From positions 372,001-436,000 of the forward strand of contig NZ_BMNW01000004.1 in NCBI RefSeq assembly GCF_014646755.1: a stretch of DNA of 64,000 nucleotides. The letters run 5' to 3'. This document shows, one piece after another, positions 23,151 through 36,545 of the stretch. A program made the position numbers and the translations under genes. This DNA is from Pseudomonas asuensis (lineage in GTDB: Bacteria > Pseudomonadota > Gammaproteobacteria > Pseudomonadales > Pseudomonadaceae). The stretch's first letter is position 1, and each line of letters begins with the position of its first letter. Below the pieces are notes generated by a model. It saw only the letters and a program-made list of their open reading frames with translations. It was not told the origin of the DNA and did not search any database.

Positions 23151-24518
23151 ATGAGTCCGATTCAAGACACCATTGCTGCTATTGCCACAGCAACTGGCCG
23201 GGGTGGGGTGGGCATTGTCAGAGTCTCTGGGCCCGCAGTTACAACCATAGCCAAGGCAATCTGCGGCAGAGTGTTAAAACCGCGCTATGCCCATTATGGT
23301 CCTTTCAAGGATACAGCCGGCCTTACCCTTGATGAAGGAATTGCTTTGTTTTTTCCTGGCCCGAACTCGTTTACAGGAGAAGACGTTCTTGAATTGCAGG
23401 GACATGGAGGACCTGTCGTTCTAGATCTGATCCTAAAGGAAGTTATTGCCTTGGGTGCACGTTCTGCCCGTCCAGGGGAGTTCAGTGAACGAGCTTTTCT
23501 TAATGACAAACTGGATCTTGCCCAGGCAGAGGCAATTGCCGATCTGATTGAAGCCAGCTCCGAACAGGCTGCACGTAATGCTCTTCGCTCCTTACAAGGT
23601 GCATTCTCACAACGTGTGGAAAGCCTGACGGAACAGTTGATCCAGCTGCGCATTTACGTTGAAGCCGCTATCGATTTTCCTGAGGAGGAGATCGATTTTC
23701 TTGCTGACGGTCACGTGCTGGGGCTGCTCAATAGGGTACGGGAGGAACTGGCGCAAGTAGAGCGAGAGGCAGGACGCGGAGCCTTGCTGCGTGATGGTAT
23801 GACAGTGGTTATTGCTGGACGACCCAATGCAGGCAAATCTAGCCTTCTCAATGCACTGGCAGGCCATGAAGCCGCTATTGTCACAGATATCGCAGGCACT
23901 ACTCGAGACGTCTTACGCGAGCACATCCATATCGACGGTATGCCATTACATGTCATCGATACCGCTGGTTTGCGGGACACCATTGATCGAGTTGAGCAGA
24001 TCGGCGTACAGCGGGCCCTGGCAGCCATCGAGAGCGCGGATCGCATACTCCTGGTTGTAGACTCCACGGCGCCAGAAGCACAGGACCCTGATGCGCTTTG
24101 GCCAGAGTTTCTGTCACAGCGACCTGATGAGCACAAAGTAACAATCATTCGGAACAAAGCCGATCTTTCCGGTGAAAACATCGCGCTTCAGGAAACATCG
24201 GAAGGTATACATACCTTAAGCCTTAGTGCCATGACGGGCGAGGGCGTAGACCATCTCCGTGAGCACCTGAAAGCTTGTGTAGGGTTCGAGCAGACTGCCG
24301 AAAGTAGCTTTAGTGCGCGTCAGCGCCATCTCGAAGCGTTACATGCGGCCCACAACTATCTAGAGCATGGGCACCGGCAACTCGTGGTTAATGGCTCTGG
24401 AGAGCTTCTAGCTGAAGATTTAAGAATGGCTCAACAAGCGCTGGGAGAGATTACAGGAACATTCAGCTCTGATGATCTATTGGGCAGGATCTTTTCTAGC
24501 TTCTGTATCGGTAAATAA
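23151..24518 (+). CDS. mnmE: tRNA modification GTPase MnmE
   Basis: 455 residues. With MnmG it installs the cmnm5 group on U34 of certain tRNAs. The N-terminal tetrahydrofolate-binding domain (about 1-118) is followed by a helical domain with an inserted G domain: G1 GRPNAGKSS (223-230), IAGTTRD, DTAGLRD and NKAD. The C-terminal FCIGK motif with its essential Cys is intact. Although mnmE and mnmG act together, here they are separated by a 434-base gap with DnaA boxes. Confidence 0.98.
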   Translation: MSPIQDTIAAIATATGRGGVGIVRVSGPAVTTIAKAICGRVLKPRYAHYGPFKDTAGLTLDEGIALFFPGPNSFTGEDVLELQGHGGPVVLDLILKEVIALGARSARPGEFSERAFLNDKLDLAQAEAIADLIEASSEQAARNALRSLQGAFSQRVESLTEQLIQLRIYVEAAIDFPEEEIDFLADGHVLGLLNRVREELAQVEREAGRGALLRDGMTVVIAGRPNAGKSSLLNALAGHEAAIVTDIAGTTRDVLREHIHIDGMPLHVIDTAGLRDTIDRVEQIGVQRALAAIESADRILLVVDSTAPEAQDPDALWPEFLSQRPDEHKVTIIRNKADLSGENIALQETSEGIHTLSLSAMTGEGVDHLREHLKACVGFEQTAESSFSARQRHLEALHAAHNYLEHGHRQLVVNGSGELLAEDLRMAQQALGEITGTFSSDDLLGRIFSSFCIGK

Positions 24519-24539
24519 AGACAGTTCATCGCTTCAACA

Positions 24540-24573
24540 AGCCCCACGGTATAGTCCGCTGGGGCTTTTTTTT
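24540..24573 (+). terminator. Intrinsic terminator after mnmE
   Basis: AGCCCCA pairs with TGGGGCT, extended by CGG/CCG with one bulged base, and runs into nine T residues. Confidence 0.88.
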
Positions 24574-24952
24574 GCCTGTTGATAACCATACCTAAGGTCT
24601 GAGTAGAAGTAGAGCTTAAACCTGTCTTTAAACAGGCCTGTTAGTAAAGCAAGCAATTATCCACAGCTGATCACAAGCTTATGATGAGGAGGATGACAGG
24701 TTCTCCTCTGACTTATCATTCGCTTTATCCCGCAGGAGCTATAGCCAAAATCAAGTTATCCACAGAAATAGGCTTCACCATATATAATCGCATTAATAAG
24801 CTTTTATATATTTCTTCCTTATTATTTCTATTGTCTGACAGTACCTAGCCTGCAGTTGATCATTTTTTGTTCAAAAGGACTTCATAGAGAGCAGAGGAGC
24901 CCTTATACTTCTGCGCCTTCCCTAATCCCCTAACCAAACAGGCACGAGGTGC
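24574..24952. other. mnmE–mnmG intergenic region: second DnaA-box cluster with AT-rich stretch
   Basis: This 379-base non-coding stretch has two perfect DnaA boxes in the same orientation (TTATCCACA at 24657-24665 and 24756-24764) and a strongly AT-rich block from about 24779 to 24835 (ATATATAATCGCATTAATAA type). Upstream of mnmG is where oriC lies in enteric bacteria, so this may be a remnant or auxiliary origin site, or DnaA control of mnmG. A short palindrome, CCTGT/ACAGG, is at 24621-24636. Confidence 0.6.
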
Positions 24953-26848
24953 GTGGTGGATTTCCCTTCCCGTTTTGACGTTATCGTGGTCGGCGGCGGC
25001 CATGCCGGCACCGAAGCTGCACTTGCTGCTGCACGCATGGGTGTCAAAACCCTATTGCTGACTCACAATGTTGAAACATTGGGCCAAATGAGCTGTAACC
25101 CCGCCATTGGTGGTATCGGTAAGAGTCATTTGGTCAAAGAGATCGATGCCTTAGGCGGTGCGATGGCATCCGCTACCGATAAAGCCGGTATTCAGTTCCG
25201 GATACTTAACAGCCGTAAAGGGCCCGCTGTACGTGCAACGCGTGCACAAGCCGATCGAGTTCTCTATAAAGCTGCAATCCGCTATATGCTGGAAAATCAG
25301 CCCAACCTGTGGATATTTCAGCAGGCTTGTGATGACTTGATTGTTGAACAGGATCAGGTCAAAGGTGTGGTTACCCAAATGGGGTTGCGTTTCCTTGGGG
25401 ATAACGTTGTTTTGACCACAGGCACCTTTTTAGGCGGACTTATTCACATTGGTCTACAGAACTATTCCGGCGGCCGCGCAGGAGATCCGCCTGCCAATGC
25501 CTTGTCCACGCGGCTTCGTGAACAGCCATTACGCGTATCACGCTTGAAAACCGGCACGCCTCCTCGTATTGATGGCCGTACTGTGGATTTCTCTGTAATG
25601 ACTGAGCAGCCTGGGGATACTCCGCTGCCCGTCATGTCGTTCATGGGCTCTGTGGATGAGCATCCCAAACAAGTGAGCTGTTGGATAACTCATACCAACA
25701 GCCGCACTCACGACATTATCCGCAGCAACCTTGATCGCTCACCGATGTATTCAGGTGTTATCGAAGGGGTTGGACCACGTTATTGTCCATCGATTGAAGA
25801 CAAGATCCATCGCTTTGCGGACAAGGACAGCCATCAAGTCTTTTTGGAGCCTGAGGGGCTCACAACTCATGAGTTGTATCCCAATGGCATTTCCACTTCG
25901 TTGCCATTCGACGTCCAGCTGGAGCTGGTGCGGTCAATGCGTGGTATGGAAAATGCCCACATTCTGCGCCCCGGTTATGCCATCGAATACGACTTTTTCG
26001 ATCCGCGCGACTTGAAGTACAGCCTGGAAACCAAAGTCATTGGTGGGCTGTTCTTTGCTGGCCAGATCAATGGCACGACAGGATACGAAGAAGCAGGGGC
26101 CCAAGGGTTACTGGCGGGTGCTAACGCAGCATTGCGGGCACAGGGCAAGGAAAGTTGGTGCCCACGGCGTGACGAAGGTTACCTTGGAGTACTGGTCGAT
26201 GATCTGATTACGCTAGGAACTCAGGAACCGTATCGGATGTTTACCTCTCGCGCAGAGTATCGCCTGATTCTACGTGAGGATAATGCGGATCTACGTCTGA
26301 CAGAACAAGGCCGTGAGTTGGGTCTGGTAGACGATGCTCGCTGGGAGGCCTTCTGCTTGAAGCGTGAGCGTATTGCGCTTGAGGAGCAGCGCTTGAAGAG
26401 CACATGGGTCCGTCCAGGCACAGTGCAAGGTGATGCCATTGCAGAGCGCTTTGGTACACCCTTGACCCATGAGTACAACCTGCAAAATCTCTTGAGTCGG
26501 CCGGAAATCGATTATGTCGGTTTGATGGAAGTAACCGGAGGTGTCATTGAAGACGCGCAGGTTGCCGAGCAGGTAGAAATCAAGACCAAATACGCAGGCT
26601 ACATTGAGCGTCAGCAGGATGAGATCGAACGGCTGCGTAACAGTGAGAGCATTCGGTTGCCTGCCGATCTGGATTACACCGTTATTTCCGGCTTGTCGAA
26701 GGAAATCCAGCACAAACTTAGTCAGAGCCGTCCTGAGACACTGGGTCAGGCGTCGAGAATTCCTGGCGTAACACCGGCAGCCATTTCCCTGTTGATGATT
26801 CACTTGAAAAAGCGTTCGGCCGGACGCCAGTTGGAGCAAATGGCTTGA
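24953..26848 (+). CDS. mnmG: tRNA uridine-34 5-carboxymethylaminomethyl modification enzyme MnmG
   Basis: 631 residues, full length. The FAD-dependent partner of MnmE. The N-terminal dinucleotide-binding motif is [21 protein letters not shown]. The conserved [33 protein letters not shown] and GRAGDPP blocks follow, with the MnmE-interacting C-terminal helices at the end. It starts at a GTG (24953) with GAGGTG upstream, giving MVDFP as in other pseudomonads. It ends in a TGATG overlap with rsmG. Confidence 0.98.
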   Translation: MVDFPSRFDVIVVGGGHAGTEAALAAARMGVKTLLLTHNVETLGQMSCNPAIGGIGKSHLVKEIDALGGAMASATDKAGIQFRILNSRKGPAVRATRAQADRVLYKAAIRYMLENQPNLWIFQQACDDLIVEQDQVKGVVTQMGLRFLGDNVVLTTGTFLGGLIHIGLQNYSGGRAGDPPANALSTRLREQPLRVSRLKTGTPPRIDGRTVDFSVMTEQPGDTPLPVMSFMGSVDEHPKQVSCWITHTNSRTHDIIRSNLDRSPMYSGVIEGVGPRYCPSIEDKIHRFADKDSHQVFLEPEGLTTHELYPNGISTSLPFDVQLELVRSMRGMENAHILRPGYAIEYDFFDPRDLKYSLETKVIGGLFFAGQINGTTGYEEAGAQGLLAGANAALRAQGKESWCPRRDEGYLGVLVDDLITLGTQEPYRMFTSRAEYRLILREDNADLRLTEQGRELGLVDDARWEAFCLKRERIALEEQRLKSTWVRPGTVQGDAIAERFGTPLTHEYNLQNLLSRPEIDYVGLMEVTGGVIEDAQVAEQVEIKTKYAGYIERQQDEIERLRNSESIRLPADLDYTVISGLSKEIQHKLSQSRPETLGQASRIPGVTPAAISLLMIHLKKRSAGRQLEQMA

Positions 26849-27498
26849 TGTTGGAAGGGATGATTCGTTACAGCGAGGAGCTTCGCTCGGGAGCTAGGCG
26901 TTTAGGCGTTGAGCTGACAGATGAACAAGTTGAAAAGCTGCTGGCCTACATGGGCCTGCTGCAAAAGTGGAATAAAGCCTATAACCTGACAGCCGTACGT
27001 GATCCAGATGAAATGGTTTCGCGCCACTTGCTTGATAGTTTGAGTGTTGTACCCCATATCAAGCCTGGTCGATGGCTGGATGTAGGCAGTGGCGGTGGTA
27101 TGCCAGGTGTTCCTCTGGCTATTTTGTTTCCAGGAAGTGATTTTACTGTACTGGACAGCAACGGTAAGAAAACTCGCTTTCTCACTCAGGCAAAGATTGA
27201 ATTGGGTTTGGATAACCTTCAGGTTATCCACAGCCGCGTAGAAGAATTCAGGCCCGATTACTGTTTTACCGGCATCGTTTCACGAGCGTTCAGCTCACTA
27301 GCTGATTTCACAAACTGGACACGACATCTGGGTGATTCATTGACACAATGGCTCGCCATGAAAGGATTGCATCCTGAGGATGAGCTTACGGCTCTGCCAA
27401 TCGACTTCAAGGTTGATGCAGAACACGCCTTGCAGGTTCCGGGTTGCCAAGGGCAGCGGCATCTATTGATACTGCGCCGCATTGTTGAAGAGGGGTAA
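26848..27498 (+). CDS. rsmG: 16S rRNA (guanine-527-N7)-methyltransferase
   Basis: 216 residues. It methylates G527 in the 530 loop of 16S rRNA; loss gives low-level streptomycin resistance in other bacteria. The SAM-binding segment is [17 protein letters not shown], preceded by [20 protein letters not shown] and followed by [11 protein letters not shown]. The ATG at 26848 overlaps the mnmG stop by one base; a TTG one codon earlier is less likely. A perfect DnaA box is inside the gene. Confidence 0.96.
   Translation: MLEGMIRYSEELRSGARRLGVELTDEQVEKLLAYMGLLQKWNKAYNLTAVRDPDEMVSRHLLDSLSVVPHIKPGRWLDVGSGGGMPGVPLAILFPGSDFTVLDSNGKKTRFLTQAKIELGLDNLQVIHSRVEEFRPDYCFTGIVSRAFSSLADFTNWTRHLGDSLTQWLAMKGLHPEDELTALPIDFKVDAEHALQVPGCQGQRHLLILRRIVEEG
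27224..27232 (+). promoter_or_regulatory. Perfect DnaA box inside rsmG
   Basis: TTATCCACA, an exact match to the high-affinity DnaA box, within coding sequence. Confidence 0.6.
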
Positions 27499-27506
27499 AG
27501 CGGCTC

Positions 27507-28292
27507 ATGGCCAAGGTTTTCGCGATAGCCAACCAGAAAGGCGGAGTGGGGAAAACTACGACCTGCATTAATCTGGCTGCTTCGCTCGTTGCTACCCGTC
27601 GTCGGGTACTGTTGATCGATCTTGATCCGCAAGGCAACGCGACCATGGGAAGCGGTGTGGATAAGCATAATCTGGAACATTCGGTTCTGGATGTGCTCAT
27701 CGGACAGTGTGATCTCATCGAAGCCATGCAGTTTTCCGAGCATGGTGGTTACCAGTTGCTACCGTCGAACCGAGACGTGACGGCTGCCGAAATCGAGCTT
27801 CTGGACATGAGCAAGCGCGAAAGCCGCTTGCGTGAAGCGCTGGCGCCGATTCGAGAGAATTACGATTACGTGCTTATCGACTGTCCACCGTCATTATCGA
27901 TGCTGACCATCAATGGTCTCGTGGCTTCAGATGGTGTCATCATCCCAATGCAGTGCGAATACTTTGCGCTTGAAGGGCTGACTGATCTGATCGGCAGTAT
28001 TCAGCGTATTGGTCAGGCTTTAAATCCAGGACTCAAGATCGAGGGCGTGCTGCGCACGATGTATGATCCCCGTATCAACCTGGCGAATGATGTAGCCGCC
28101 CAACTCAAGGCGCATTTTGGCAATACGCTGTACGATACGGTTATCCCGCGTAACGTCCGTCTTGCCGAGGCGCCAAGTCATGGTATGCCCGCGTTGACTT
28201 ACGACAAGGCCTCAACAGGGGCTGCGGCCTACTTGGCCTTGGCAAACGAACTGGCTCGCCGGCAGCGCAAGGCTGCAAAAGCAATCGCTTAA
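27507..28292 (+). CDS. parA: Chromosome-partitioning ATPase ParA (Soj)
   Basis: 261 residues. A short-type chromosomal ParA without an N-terminal HTH. The deviant Walker A is NQKGGVGKTT (signature Lys11 and catalytic Lys16), with LLIDLDPQGNATMGSG and YVLIDCPPSLSMLTINGL as the other nucleotide motifs. It forms nucleoid-bound gradients that move ParB–parS complexes. It lies 8 bases from rsmG and 9 from parB, in the conserved mnmG–rsmG–parA–parB order. A perfect DnaA box sits inside the gene. Confidence 0.97.
   Translation: MAKVFAIANQKGGVGKTTTCINLAASLVATRRRVLLIDLDPQGNATMGSGVDKHNLEHSVLDVLIGQCDLIEAMQFSEHGGYQLLPSNRDVTAAEIELLDMSKRESRLREALAPIRENYDYVLIDCPPSLSMLTINGLVASDGVIIPMQCEYFALEGLTDLIGSIQRIGQALNPGLKIEGVLRTMYDPRINLANDVAAQLKAHFGNTLYDTVIPRNVRLAEAPSHGMPALTYDKASTGAAAYLALANELARRQRKAAKAIA
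27656..27664 (-). promoter_or_regulatory. Perfect DnaA box inside parA
   Basis: TGTGGATAA on the plus strand, which is TTATCCACA on the minus strand, within coding sequence. Confidence 0.6.
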
Positions 28293-28301
28293 GGAATACA
28301 C

Positions 28302-29174
28302 ATGGCTGTCAAGAAAAGGGGACTGGGCCGCGGTCTGGATGCGCTGCTGAGTGGAGCTACGGCCAACGTATTGCAGGAAGAAGCAGTCAAAGCGGATCAA
28401 CGTGAATTACAGCACCTGCCTTTGGATATCATCCAGCGGGGCAAGTACCAGCCACGCCGTGATATGGATCCGGTCGCGCTTGAAGAACTTGCCAAGTCGA
28501 TTCGTGCCCAAGGCTTGATGCAACCGATCGTGGTGCGTCCTATTGCTGACAACCGTTACGAGATCATTGCAGGTGAGCGCCGCTGGCGTGCCAGTCAACA
28601 GGCCGGCCTCGAGCGTATTCCGGCATTGGTCAGAAATATTCCTGACGAAGCGGCCATTGCCATGGCGCTGATCGAGAATATTCAACGTGAAAACCTCAGT
28701 CCGATTGAAGAGGCCATGGCCTTACAGCGGCTGCAGCAGGAATTTCAGCTGACGCAGCAGCAGGTAGCTGATGCGATAGGTAAATCACGCGTTAGCGTAG
28801 CTAATCTGCTGCGTCTGATAGCTTTGCCTGAAGAGATCAAGACGATGCTGGCGCATGGAGACCTGGAAATGGGCCATGCGAGGGCATTGCTGGGTCTTCC
28901 GGCCACAAAGCAGGTCGATGGGGCGCGTCATGTTGTCGCACGTGGGCTGACCGTGCGTCAGACAGAAGCTCTAGTACGGCAATGGTTGAATAATAAGGAA
29001 GTCGTTGAGGCGCCTGAAAAGAGCGATCCTGATATCATGCGTCTGGAACAACGGCTGGCAGAGCGCCTGGGCGCTCCAGTACAGATCCGCCATGGGCAGA
29101 AGGGGAAGGGGCAACTTGTGATCCGTTATAGTTCACTTGATGAGCTGCAAGGCGTTCTTGCTCACATTCGCTAA
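28302..29174 (+). CDS. parB: Chromosome-partitioning protein ParB (Spo0J)
   Basis: 290 residues. A CTPase clamp that loads at parS and slides along DNA. A ParA-contacting N-terminus (KKRGLGRGLDALLSG) precedes the CTP-binding motifs (PLDIIQRGKYQPRRDMD and IIAGERRWRASQQAGL, which includes GERRW). A central HTH follows (LTQQQVADAIGKSRVSVANLLRL), then a C-terminal dimerisation domain. The likely target sites in the window are the parS sequences in recF. Confidence 0.97.
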   Translation: MAVKKRGLGRGLDALLSGATANVLQEEAVKADQRELQHLPLDIIQRGKYQPRRDMDPVALEELAKSIRAQGLMQPIVVRPIADNRYEIIAGERRWRASQQAGLERIPALVRNIPDEAAIAMALIENIQRENLSPIEEAMALQRLQQEFQLTQQQVADAIGKSRVSVANLLRLIALPEEIKTMLAHGDLEMGHARALLGLPATKQVDGARHVVARGLTVRQTEALVRQWLNNKEVVEAPEKSDPDIMRLEQRLAERLGAPVQIRHGQKGKGQLVIRYSSLDELQGVLAHIR

Positions 29175-29216
29175 TATTCTAAATGTAGCGAATAGTCGTA
29201 AAGACTACCGCATGGC

Positions 29217-29245
29217 TTGAATGGGCGCGTGTAGACTCCTATACT
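29217..29245 (+). promoter_or_regulatory. Sigma-70-type promoter of the atp operon
   Basis: TTGAAT (29217-29222), a 17-base spacer and TATACT (29240-29245) lie 75 bases before the atpI start, in the parB–atpI gap. Confidence 0.7.
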
Positions 29246-29319
29246 CTGCGCGCTTTACGTCGGCACAAAGTATGCCAAGGCTTAAAGAAATAAGCCGACG
29301 CCAGAGGACTTCGAGCGCG

Positions 29320-30604
<1,285 letters not shown>

Positions 30605-30622
30605 GAGCTAGAGCACTTGATG

Positions 30623-30656
30623 ATCCTCTCCGAAAGGGGAGGATGCCCGCGAGGGC
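30623..30656 (+). repeat. Two adjacent hairpins in the atpB–atpE gap
   Basis: ATCCTCTCC (30623-30631) and GGGGAGGAT (30636-30644) close over GAAA, with one G–C/G–U difference near the loop. It is followed at once by GCCC-GCGA-GGGC (30645-30656). A T7 run and a U-rich, A-rich stretch lie 15-45 bases further on, just before the atpE RBS. Both loops are GNRA tetraloops. In E. coli this gap carries a translation enhancer for the high-copy c subunit. Confidence 0.7.
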
Positions 30657-30705
30657 AATGGGGAATAACAATTTTTTTGCTTCAACCTTAACCAAGACGA
30701 CTTAA

Positions 30706-30978
<273 letters not shown>

Positions 30979-31034
30979 TCATCCGAATCAATGATTCGTA
31001 TGATTGATAGACAACGAACGAGCGAGGTGTTGGC

Positions 31035-31505
31035 GTGAACATTAATGCAACCCTGATTGGCCAGTCCGTTGCCTTCTTTATCTTCGTGCTGTTCTGCATG
31101 AAGTTCGTGTGGCCTCCGGTCATCGCGGCTTTGCGTGAGCGTGAAAAGAAGATTGCTGACGGTTTGGACGCTGCCAACCGCGCGGCTCGTGACCTGGAAT
31201 TGGCTCAGGAACAAGCCAACCAGAAACTGAGCGAAGCGAAAGGCCAGGCAGCTGAAATCATCGAGCAGGCTAATAAGCGTGCTACTCAGATCATCGAAGA
31301 AGCTCAGGTCAAGGCCCGTGCTGAAGGCGATCGTCTGAAAGAGCAGGCTCAAGCTGAAATCGACCGGGAAATCAATAGCGCCAAGGAAGCTCTGCGTGCA
31401 CAGGTTGGCCTTCTGGCTGTCGCTGGTGCAGAGAAGATCCTGGGCAAAACGATTGATCCCCAAGCCCACGCACAGTTGGTTGACCGACTGGCTGCGGAAA
31501 TCTAA
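31035..31505 (+). CDS. atpF: F1Fo ATP synthase subunit b
   Basis: 156 residues. A single N-terminal membrane helix (about 6-26, [20 protein letters not shown]) is followed by a long, highly charged coiled coil that dimerises as the peripheral stalk and binds delta. It starts with GTG at 31035 ([10 protein letters not shown]), the same N-terminus as other pseudomonads. It ends 11 bases before atpH. Confidence 0.97.
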   Translation: MNINATLIGQSVAFFIFVLFCMKFVWPPVIAALREREKKIADGLDAANRAARDLELAQEQANQKLSEAKGQAAEIIEQANKRATQIIEEAQVKARAEGDRLKEQAQAEIDREINSAKEALRAQVGLLAVAGAEKILGKTIDPQAHAQLVDRLAAEI

Positions 31506-31516
31506 GCGAGGCCATC

Positions 31517-32053
31517 ATGGCAGAACTGAACACGCTGGCCCGGCCATATGCCAAGGCAGCTTTCGAGTTCGCACAGTCTCAGCAGAATCTGGCCAAATGG
31601 TCTGAGGCGCTGAGGCTGCTCGCCGCGGTAACTCTGGATGGGACCGTGCGCCAGCTGCTTCAGCAACCGCAGTTGACCGCGGACGCCAAGGCCAAGCTGC
31701 TCATTGACGTGTGCGGCGATCAGCTGGATGTGCAGGCCCAGAACTTTGTTCGGACCGTGGCAGAAAACAATCGGATCGACCTGATGCCGACCATTGCTGA
31801 GCTCTATGAAGAGTTCAAGGCCGAGCAGGAAAGATCCATCGAGGCGGAAGTCACCAGTGCTTTCGCTTTGAGCGACGAACAGCAAGACAAACTCGCCAAG
31901 GCTCTCAGCGCAAGGCTCGGTCGCGATGTGCGACTTCATGCATCAGAGGATGCAAGCCTGATCGGTGGTGTGGTAATTCGCGCCGGCGACTTGGTAATCG
32001 ATGGCTCCGTTCGCGGCAAGCTCGCGCAACTGGCCGAAGCGTTGAAACCTTGA
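31517..32053 (+). CDS. atpH: F1Fo ATP synthase subunit delta
   Basis: 178 residues. It caps the F1 head and joins it to the b stalk. The OSCP/delta signature is [12 protein letters not shown] at the N-terminus and [27 protein letters not shown] at the C-terminus. It is 18 bases from atpA. Confidence 0.97.
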   Translation: MAELNTLARPYAKAAFEFAQSQQNLAKWSEALRLLAAVTLDGTVRQLLQQPQLTADAKAKLLIDVCGDQLDVQAQNFVRTVAENNRIDLMPTIAELYEEFKAEQERSIEAEVTSAFALSDEQQDKLAKALSARLGRDVRLHASEDASLIGGVVIRAGDLVIDGSVRGKLAQLAEALKP

Positions 32054-32071
32054 GTTTGAAGGGGCAGTAGC

Positions 32072-33616
32072 ATGCAGCAACTCAATCCTTCCGAAATTAG
32101 TGAAATCATCAAGAGCCGTATCGAGAAACTCGACGTCTCTTCGCAACCGCGCAACGAAGGTACTATCGTCAGTGTTTCTGACGGTATCGTGCGCATCTTC
32201 GGTCTGGCCGATGTCATGTACGGGGAAATGATTGAGTTCCCTGGTGGCGTCTACGGCATGGCACTGAACCTGGAGCAGGACTCCGTAGGTGCCGTGGTTC
32301 TGGGTAACTACCTGGGCCTGGCTGAAGGCATGAGTGCCAAGTGCACCGGCCGTATCCTTGAAGTACCGGTTGGTCCGGAGCTTCTGGGTCGTGTTGTCGA
32401 TGCGCTGGGTAATCCGATCGATGGCAAAGGCCCGATCAACGCCAAGGAAACCGATGCGGTTGAAAAGGTTGCTCCGGGCGTAATCTGGCGTAAGTCGGTA
32501 GACCAGCCTGTCCAGACTGGCTACAAAGCGGTTGACGCCATGATCCCGGTTGGCCGTGGTCAGCGTGAGCTGATCATTGGTGACCGCCAGGTAGGTAAGA
32601 CTGCCATGGCGGTAGACGCGATCATCAACCAGCGTAACAGTGGTATCCGTTGCGTATACGTTGCTATTGGTCAGAAGCAGTCGACCATCGCTAACGTCGT
32701 ACGTAAGCTGGAAGAGCATGGCGCTCTGCAGAACACCATCGTGGTAGCTGCCAGTGCCTCCGAATCAGCTGCCCTGCAGTTCCTGGCTCCTTATGCCGGC
32801 TGCACCATGGGTGAATACTTCCGTGACCGCGGTGAAGATGCACTGATCGTTTATGACGATCTGTCCAAGCAGGCTGTGGCTTATCGCCAGATCTCCCTGC
32901 TGCTGCGTCGTCCGCCGGGTCGTGAAGCTTACCCAGGTGACGTGTTCTATCTACATAGCCGTCTGCTGGAGCGTGCTTCTCGCGTCTCCGAAGAGTATGT
33001 AGAGCAGTTCACCAAGGGTGCCGTAACGGGTAAGACAGGTTCCTTGACCGCTCTGCCGTTGATCGAAACCCAAGCGGGTGACGTTTCCGCGTTCGTTCCG
33101 ACTAACGTAATTTCCATTACTGACGGTCAGATCTTCCTGGAAACCAGCCTGTTCAACTCGGGTATTCGTCCTGCGGTTAACGCGGGTATCTCCGTATCCC
33201 GTGTGGGCGGTGCCGCTCAGACCAAGATCATCAAGAAGCTGTCCGGTGGTATTCGTACCGCACTGGCTCAGTACCGTGAACTGGCCGCATTTGCCCAGTT
33301 CGCCTCTGACCTGGACGAAGCAACGCGTAAGCAGCTTGAGCATGGTCAGCGTGTTACCGAGCTGATGAAGCAGAAGCAGTATGCACCGATGTCCATCGCT
33401 GAGATGGCTCTGTCGCTGTACGCCGCTGAGCGTGGCTTCCTGTCGGATATCCCGCTGGACAAGATTGGCAGCTTCGAGCAGGCCCTGATTTCGTACTTCA
33501 ACCGTGATCACGCTGCACTGATGGCAAAGATCAACGAGAAGGGCGACTTCAACGACGAAATCGATTCTGGCATCAAGGCCGGTCTCGAGAAGTTCAAGGC
33601 CACTCAAACCTGGTAA
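32072..33616 (+). CDS. atpA: F1Fo ATP synthase subunit alpha
   Basis: 514 residues, standard length. The non-catalytic nucleotide-binding subunit of F1. The P-loop GDRQVGKT is at 170-177, and the arginine-finger region near [17 protein letters not shown] is conserved. The N-terminal beta-barrel includes [19 protein letters not shown] perfect 10-bp hairpin lies between it and atpG. Confidence 0.98.
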   Translation: MQQLNPSEISEIIKSRIEKLDVSSQPRNEGTIVSVSDGIVRIFGLADVMYGEMIEFPGGVYGMALNLEQDSVGAVVLGNYLGLAEGMSAKCTGRILEVPVGPELLGRVVDALGNPIDGKGPINAKETDAVEKVAPGVIWRKSVDQPVQTGYKAVDAMIPVGRGQRELIIGDRQVGKTAMAVDAIINQRNSGIRCVYVAIGQKQSTIANVVRKLEEHGALQNTIVVAASASESAALQFLAPYAGCTMGEYFRDRGEDALIVYDDLSKQAVAYRQISLLLRRPPGREAYPGDVFYLHSRLLERASRVSEEYVEQFTKGAVTGKTGSLTALPLIETQAGDVSAFVPTNVISITDGQIFLETSLFNSGIRPAVNAGISVSRVGGAAQTKIIKKLSGGIRTALAQYRELAAFAQFASDLDEATRKQLEHGQRVTELMKQKQYAPMSIAEMALSLYAAERGFLSDIPLDKIGSFEQALISYFNRDHAALMAKINEKGDFNDEIDSGIKAGLEKFKATQTW

Positions 33617-33622
33617 GCCCAG

Positions 33623-33647
33623 GCGGGAGCGCCTTATGCGCTCCCGC
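33623..33647 (+). repeat. Perfect 10-bp hairpin in the atpA–atpG gap
   Basis: GCGGGAGCGC (33623-33632) and GCGCTCCCGC (33638-33647) enclose CTTAT. No U run follows, so read-through into atpG is expected. It could block 3' exonuclease or be an RNase processing landmark. Confidence 0.75.
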
Positions 33648-33669
33648 TTGCTAACCCAATAGGTGTTAC

Positions 33670-34530
33670 ATGGCAGGCGCAAAAGAGATTCGCGGCAAAA
33701 TCGCGAGCATCAAAAGCACACAGAAGATCACCAGCGCCATGGAAAAGGTAGCTGTCAGCAAGATGCGCAAGGCTCAGATGCGCATGGCTGCCAGTAAGCC
33801 TTATGCCGAGCGTATTCGTGCTGTGATCGGCCACTTGGCCAATGCGAACCCGGAATATCGCCATCCGTTCATGGTTGAGCGTCCGGTAAAGCGCGTGGGC
33901 TATATCGTGGTCAGTTCTGACCGTGGTCTGGCGGGTGGCTTGAACATTAACCTGTTCAAGACGCTGATTCGCGACATGGCGGAGCAACGCGATCGCAGCG
34001 CTGAAGTCGACCTCGGTGTGATTGGGAGCAAGGGTGCGTCCTTCTTCCGCAGCTACGGCGGTAATGTAGTCGCAGCCATTAGTCATTTGGGTGAAGAGCC
34101 TTCGATCAATGACCTGATCGGTAGTATCAAGGTCATGCTCGACGCTTACCTGAATGGTCGTATTGATCGCCTGTACGTAGTTTCCAACAAGTTCGTCAAC
34201 ACCATGGTCCAGAAGCCGACAATCGAGCAGCTGGTTCCGTTGGTTGCTGAGCAGAACGCCAGCCTGCAAAAGCATTGGGACTACCTCTACGAACCGGATG
34301 CCAAGACACTGCTAGACGGTCTTTTGGTACGTTACGTGGAATCTCAGGTGTATCAGGCAGTTGTAGAAAACAGTGCTTGTGAACAAGCGGCGCGGATGAT
34401 CGCGATGAAGAACGCCACGGATAACGCAGGCGAGATCATCAGCGAACTGCAGCTCATCTACAACAAGGCACGCCAGGCAGCGATTACGCAGGAAATTTCG
34501 GAAATCGTCGGCGGCGCCGCTGCGGTTTGA
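33670..34530 (+). CDS. atpG: F1Fo ATP synthase subunit gamma
   Basis: 286 residues. The central rotor shaft. The N-terminal helix [31 protein letters not shown] and the C-terminal helix with [15 protein letters not shown] form the coiled coil inserted in alpha3beta3. The [11 protein letters not shown] motif is intact. Confidence 0.98.
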   Translation: MAGAKEIRGKIASIKSTQKITSAMEKVAVSKMRKAQMRMAASKPYAERIRAVIGHLANANPEYRHPFMVERPVKRVGYIVVSSDRGLAGGLNINLFKTLIRDMAEQRDRSAEVDLGVIGSKGASFFRSYGGNVVAAISHLGEEPSINDLIGSIKVMLDAYLNGRIDRLYVVSNKFVNTMVQKPTIEQLVPLVAEQNASLQKHWDYLYEPDAKTLLDGLLVRYVESQVYQAVVENSACEQAARMIAMKNATDNAGEIISELQLIYNKARQAAITQEISEIVGGAAAV

Positions 34531-34544
34531 CGGACTGGTTCTAA

Positions 34545-35939
<1,395 letters not shown>

Positions 35940-35944
35940 TCCGT

Positions 35945-35962
35945 GCGCCCGGAAACGGGCGC
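35945..35962 (+). repeat. Perfect 7-bp hairpin with GAAA tetraloop in the atpD–atpC gap
   Basis: GCGCCCG–GAAA–CGGGCGC lies five bases after the atpD stop. No U run follows. It may lower or time expression of epsilon relative to beta, or protect upstream mRNA. Confidence 0.7.
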
Positions 35963-35978
35963 CTTACGAGGCATGCAT

Positions 35979-36404
35979 ATGGCCAAGACAGTCCAATGCG
36001 ATATCGTCAGCGCGGAAGGAGCTATCTTCTCCGGCGCGGTGGAGATGGTGATCGCCCACGGTAACTTGGGAGATCTGGGTATTTCTCCCGGTCATGCTCC
36101 GCTGTTGACTGATCTCATGCCTGGCCCGATCCGTCTGATCAAGCAGGGCGGCGAGGAAGAGGTGTTCTATATCTCTGGTGGTTTCCTCGAAGTCCAGCCG
36201 AATGTCGTCGAAGTGTTGGCGGATATTGCCAGCCGGGCGAGCGATCTCGACGAGGCGGCTGCTCAGGAAGCCATGAAGCTGGCTGAGAAGACGCTGAGCG
36301 AGAAAGGCTCAAACTTCGATTACAGCGCTGCCTCCGCACAGTTGGCTGAAGCTGCAGCACAGCTGCGTACTATTCAGCAGCTACGCAACAAGGCTAAGCG
36401 CTGA
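35979..36404 (+). CDS. atpC: F1Fo ATP synthase subunit epsilon
   Basis: 141 residues. An N-terminal beta sandwich ([18 protein letters not shown] … [16 protein letters not shown]) and a C-terminal two-helix inhibitory domain. The ATG at 35979 has GAGG upstream and matches the family start; the longer frame from 35943 runs through the hairpin and is rejected. It is the last gene of the operon, with a terminator 26 bases on. Confidence 0.97.
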   Translation: MAKTVQCDIVSAEGAIFSGAVEMVIAHGNLGDLGISPGHAPLLTDLMPGPIRLIKQGGEEEVFYISGGFLEVQPNVVEVLADIASRASDLDEAAAQEAMKLAEKTLSEKGSNFDYSAASAQLAEAAAQLRTIQQLRNKAKR

Positions 36405-36429
36405 GGCAATACGCTTCGGTATATGAAAG

Positions 36430-36452
36430 GGGTAGCTTCGGCTACCCTTTTT
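36430..36452 (+). terminator. Intrinsic terminator of the atp operon
   Basis: GGGTAGC–TTCG–GCTACCC followed by TTTTT; AAAG upstream extends the stem. Confidence 0.93.
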
Positions 36453-36545
36453 CATTTCTGGCCGTGAGTGCTTGCTGAGCCTGATTCTCTTCTGAGATTC
36501 TTTATCTTGTGTTTAAAGGCTTAACGGCCATATCGAGGCGTAAAC

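Noticed and set aside
28680-28695. parS-like sequence in parB around TTCAACGTGAAAACC
   Set aside because: Three or more mismatches to the parS consensus and not palindromic.
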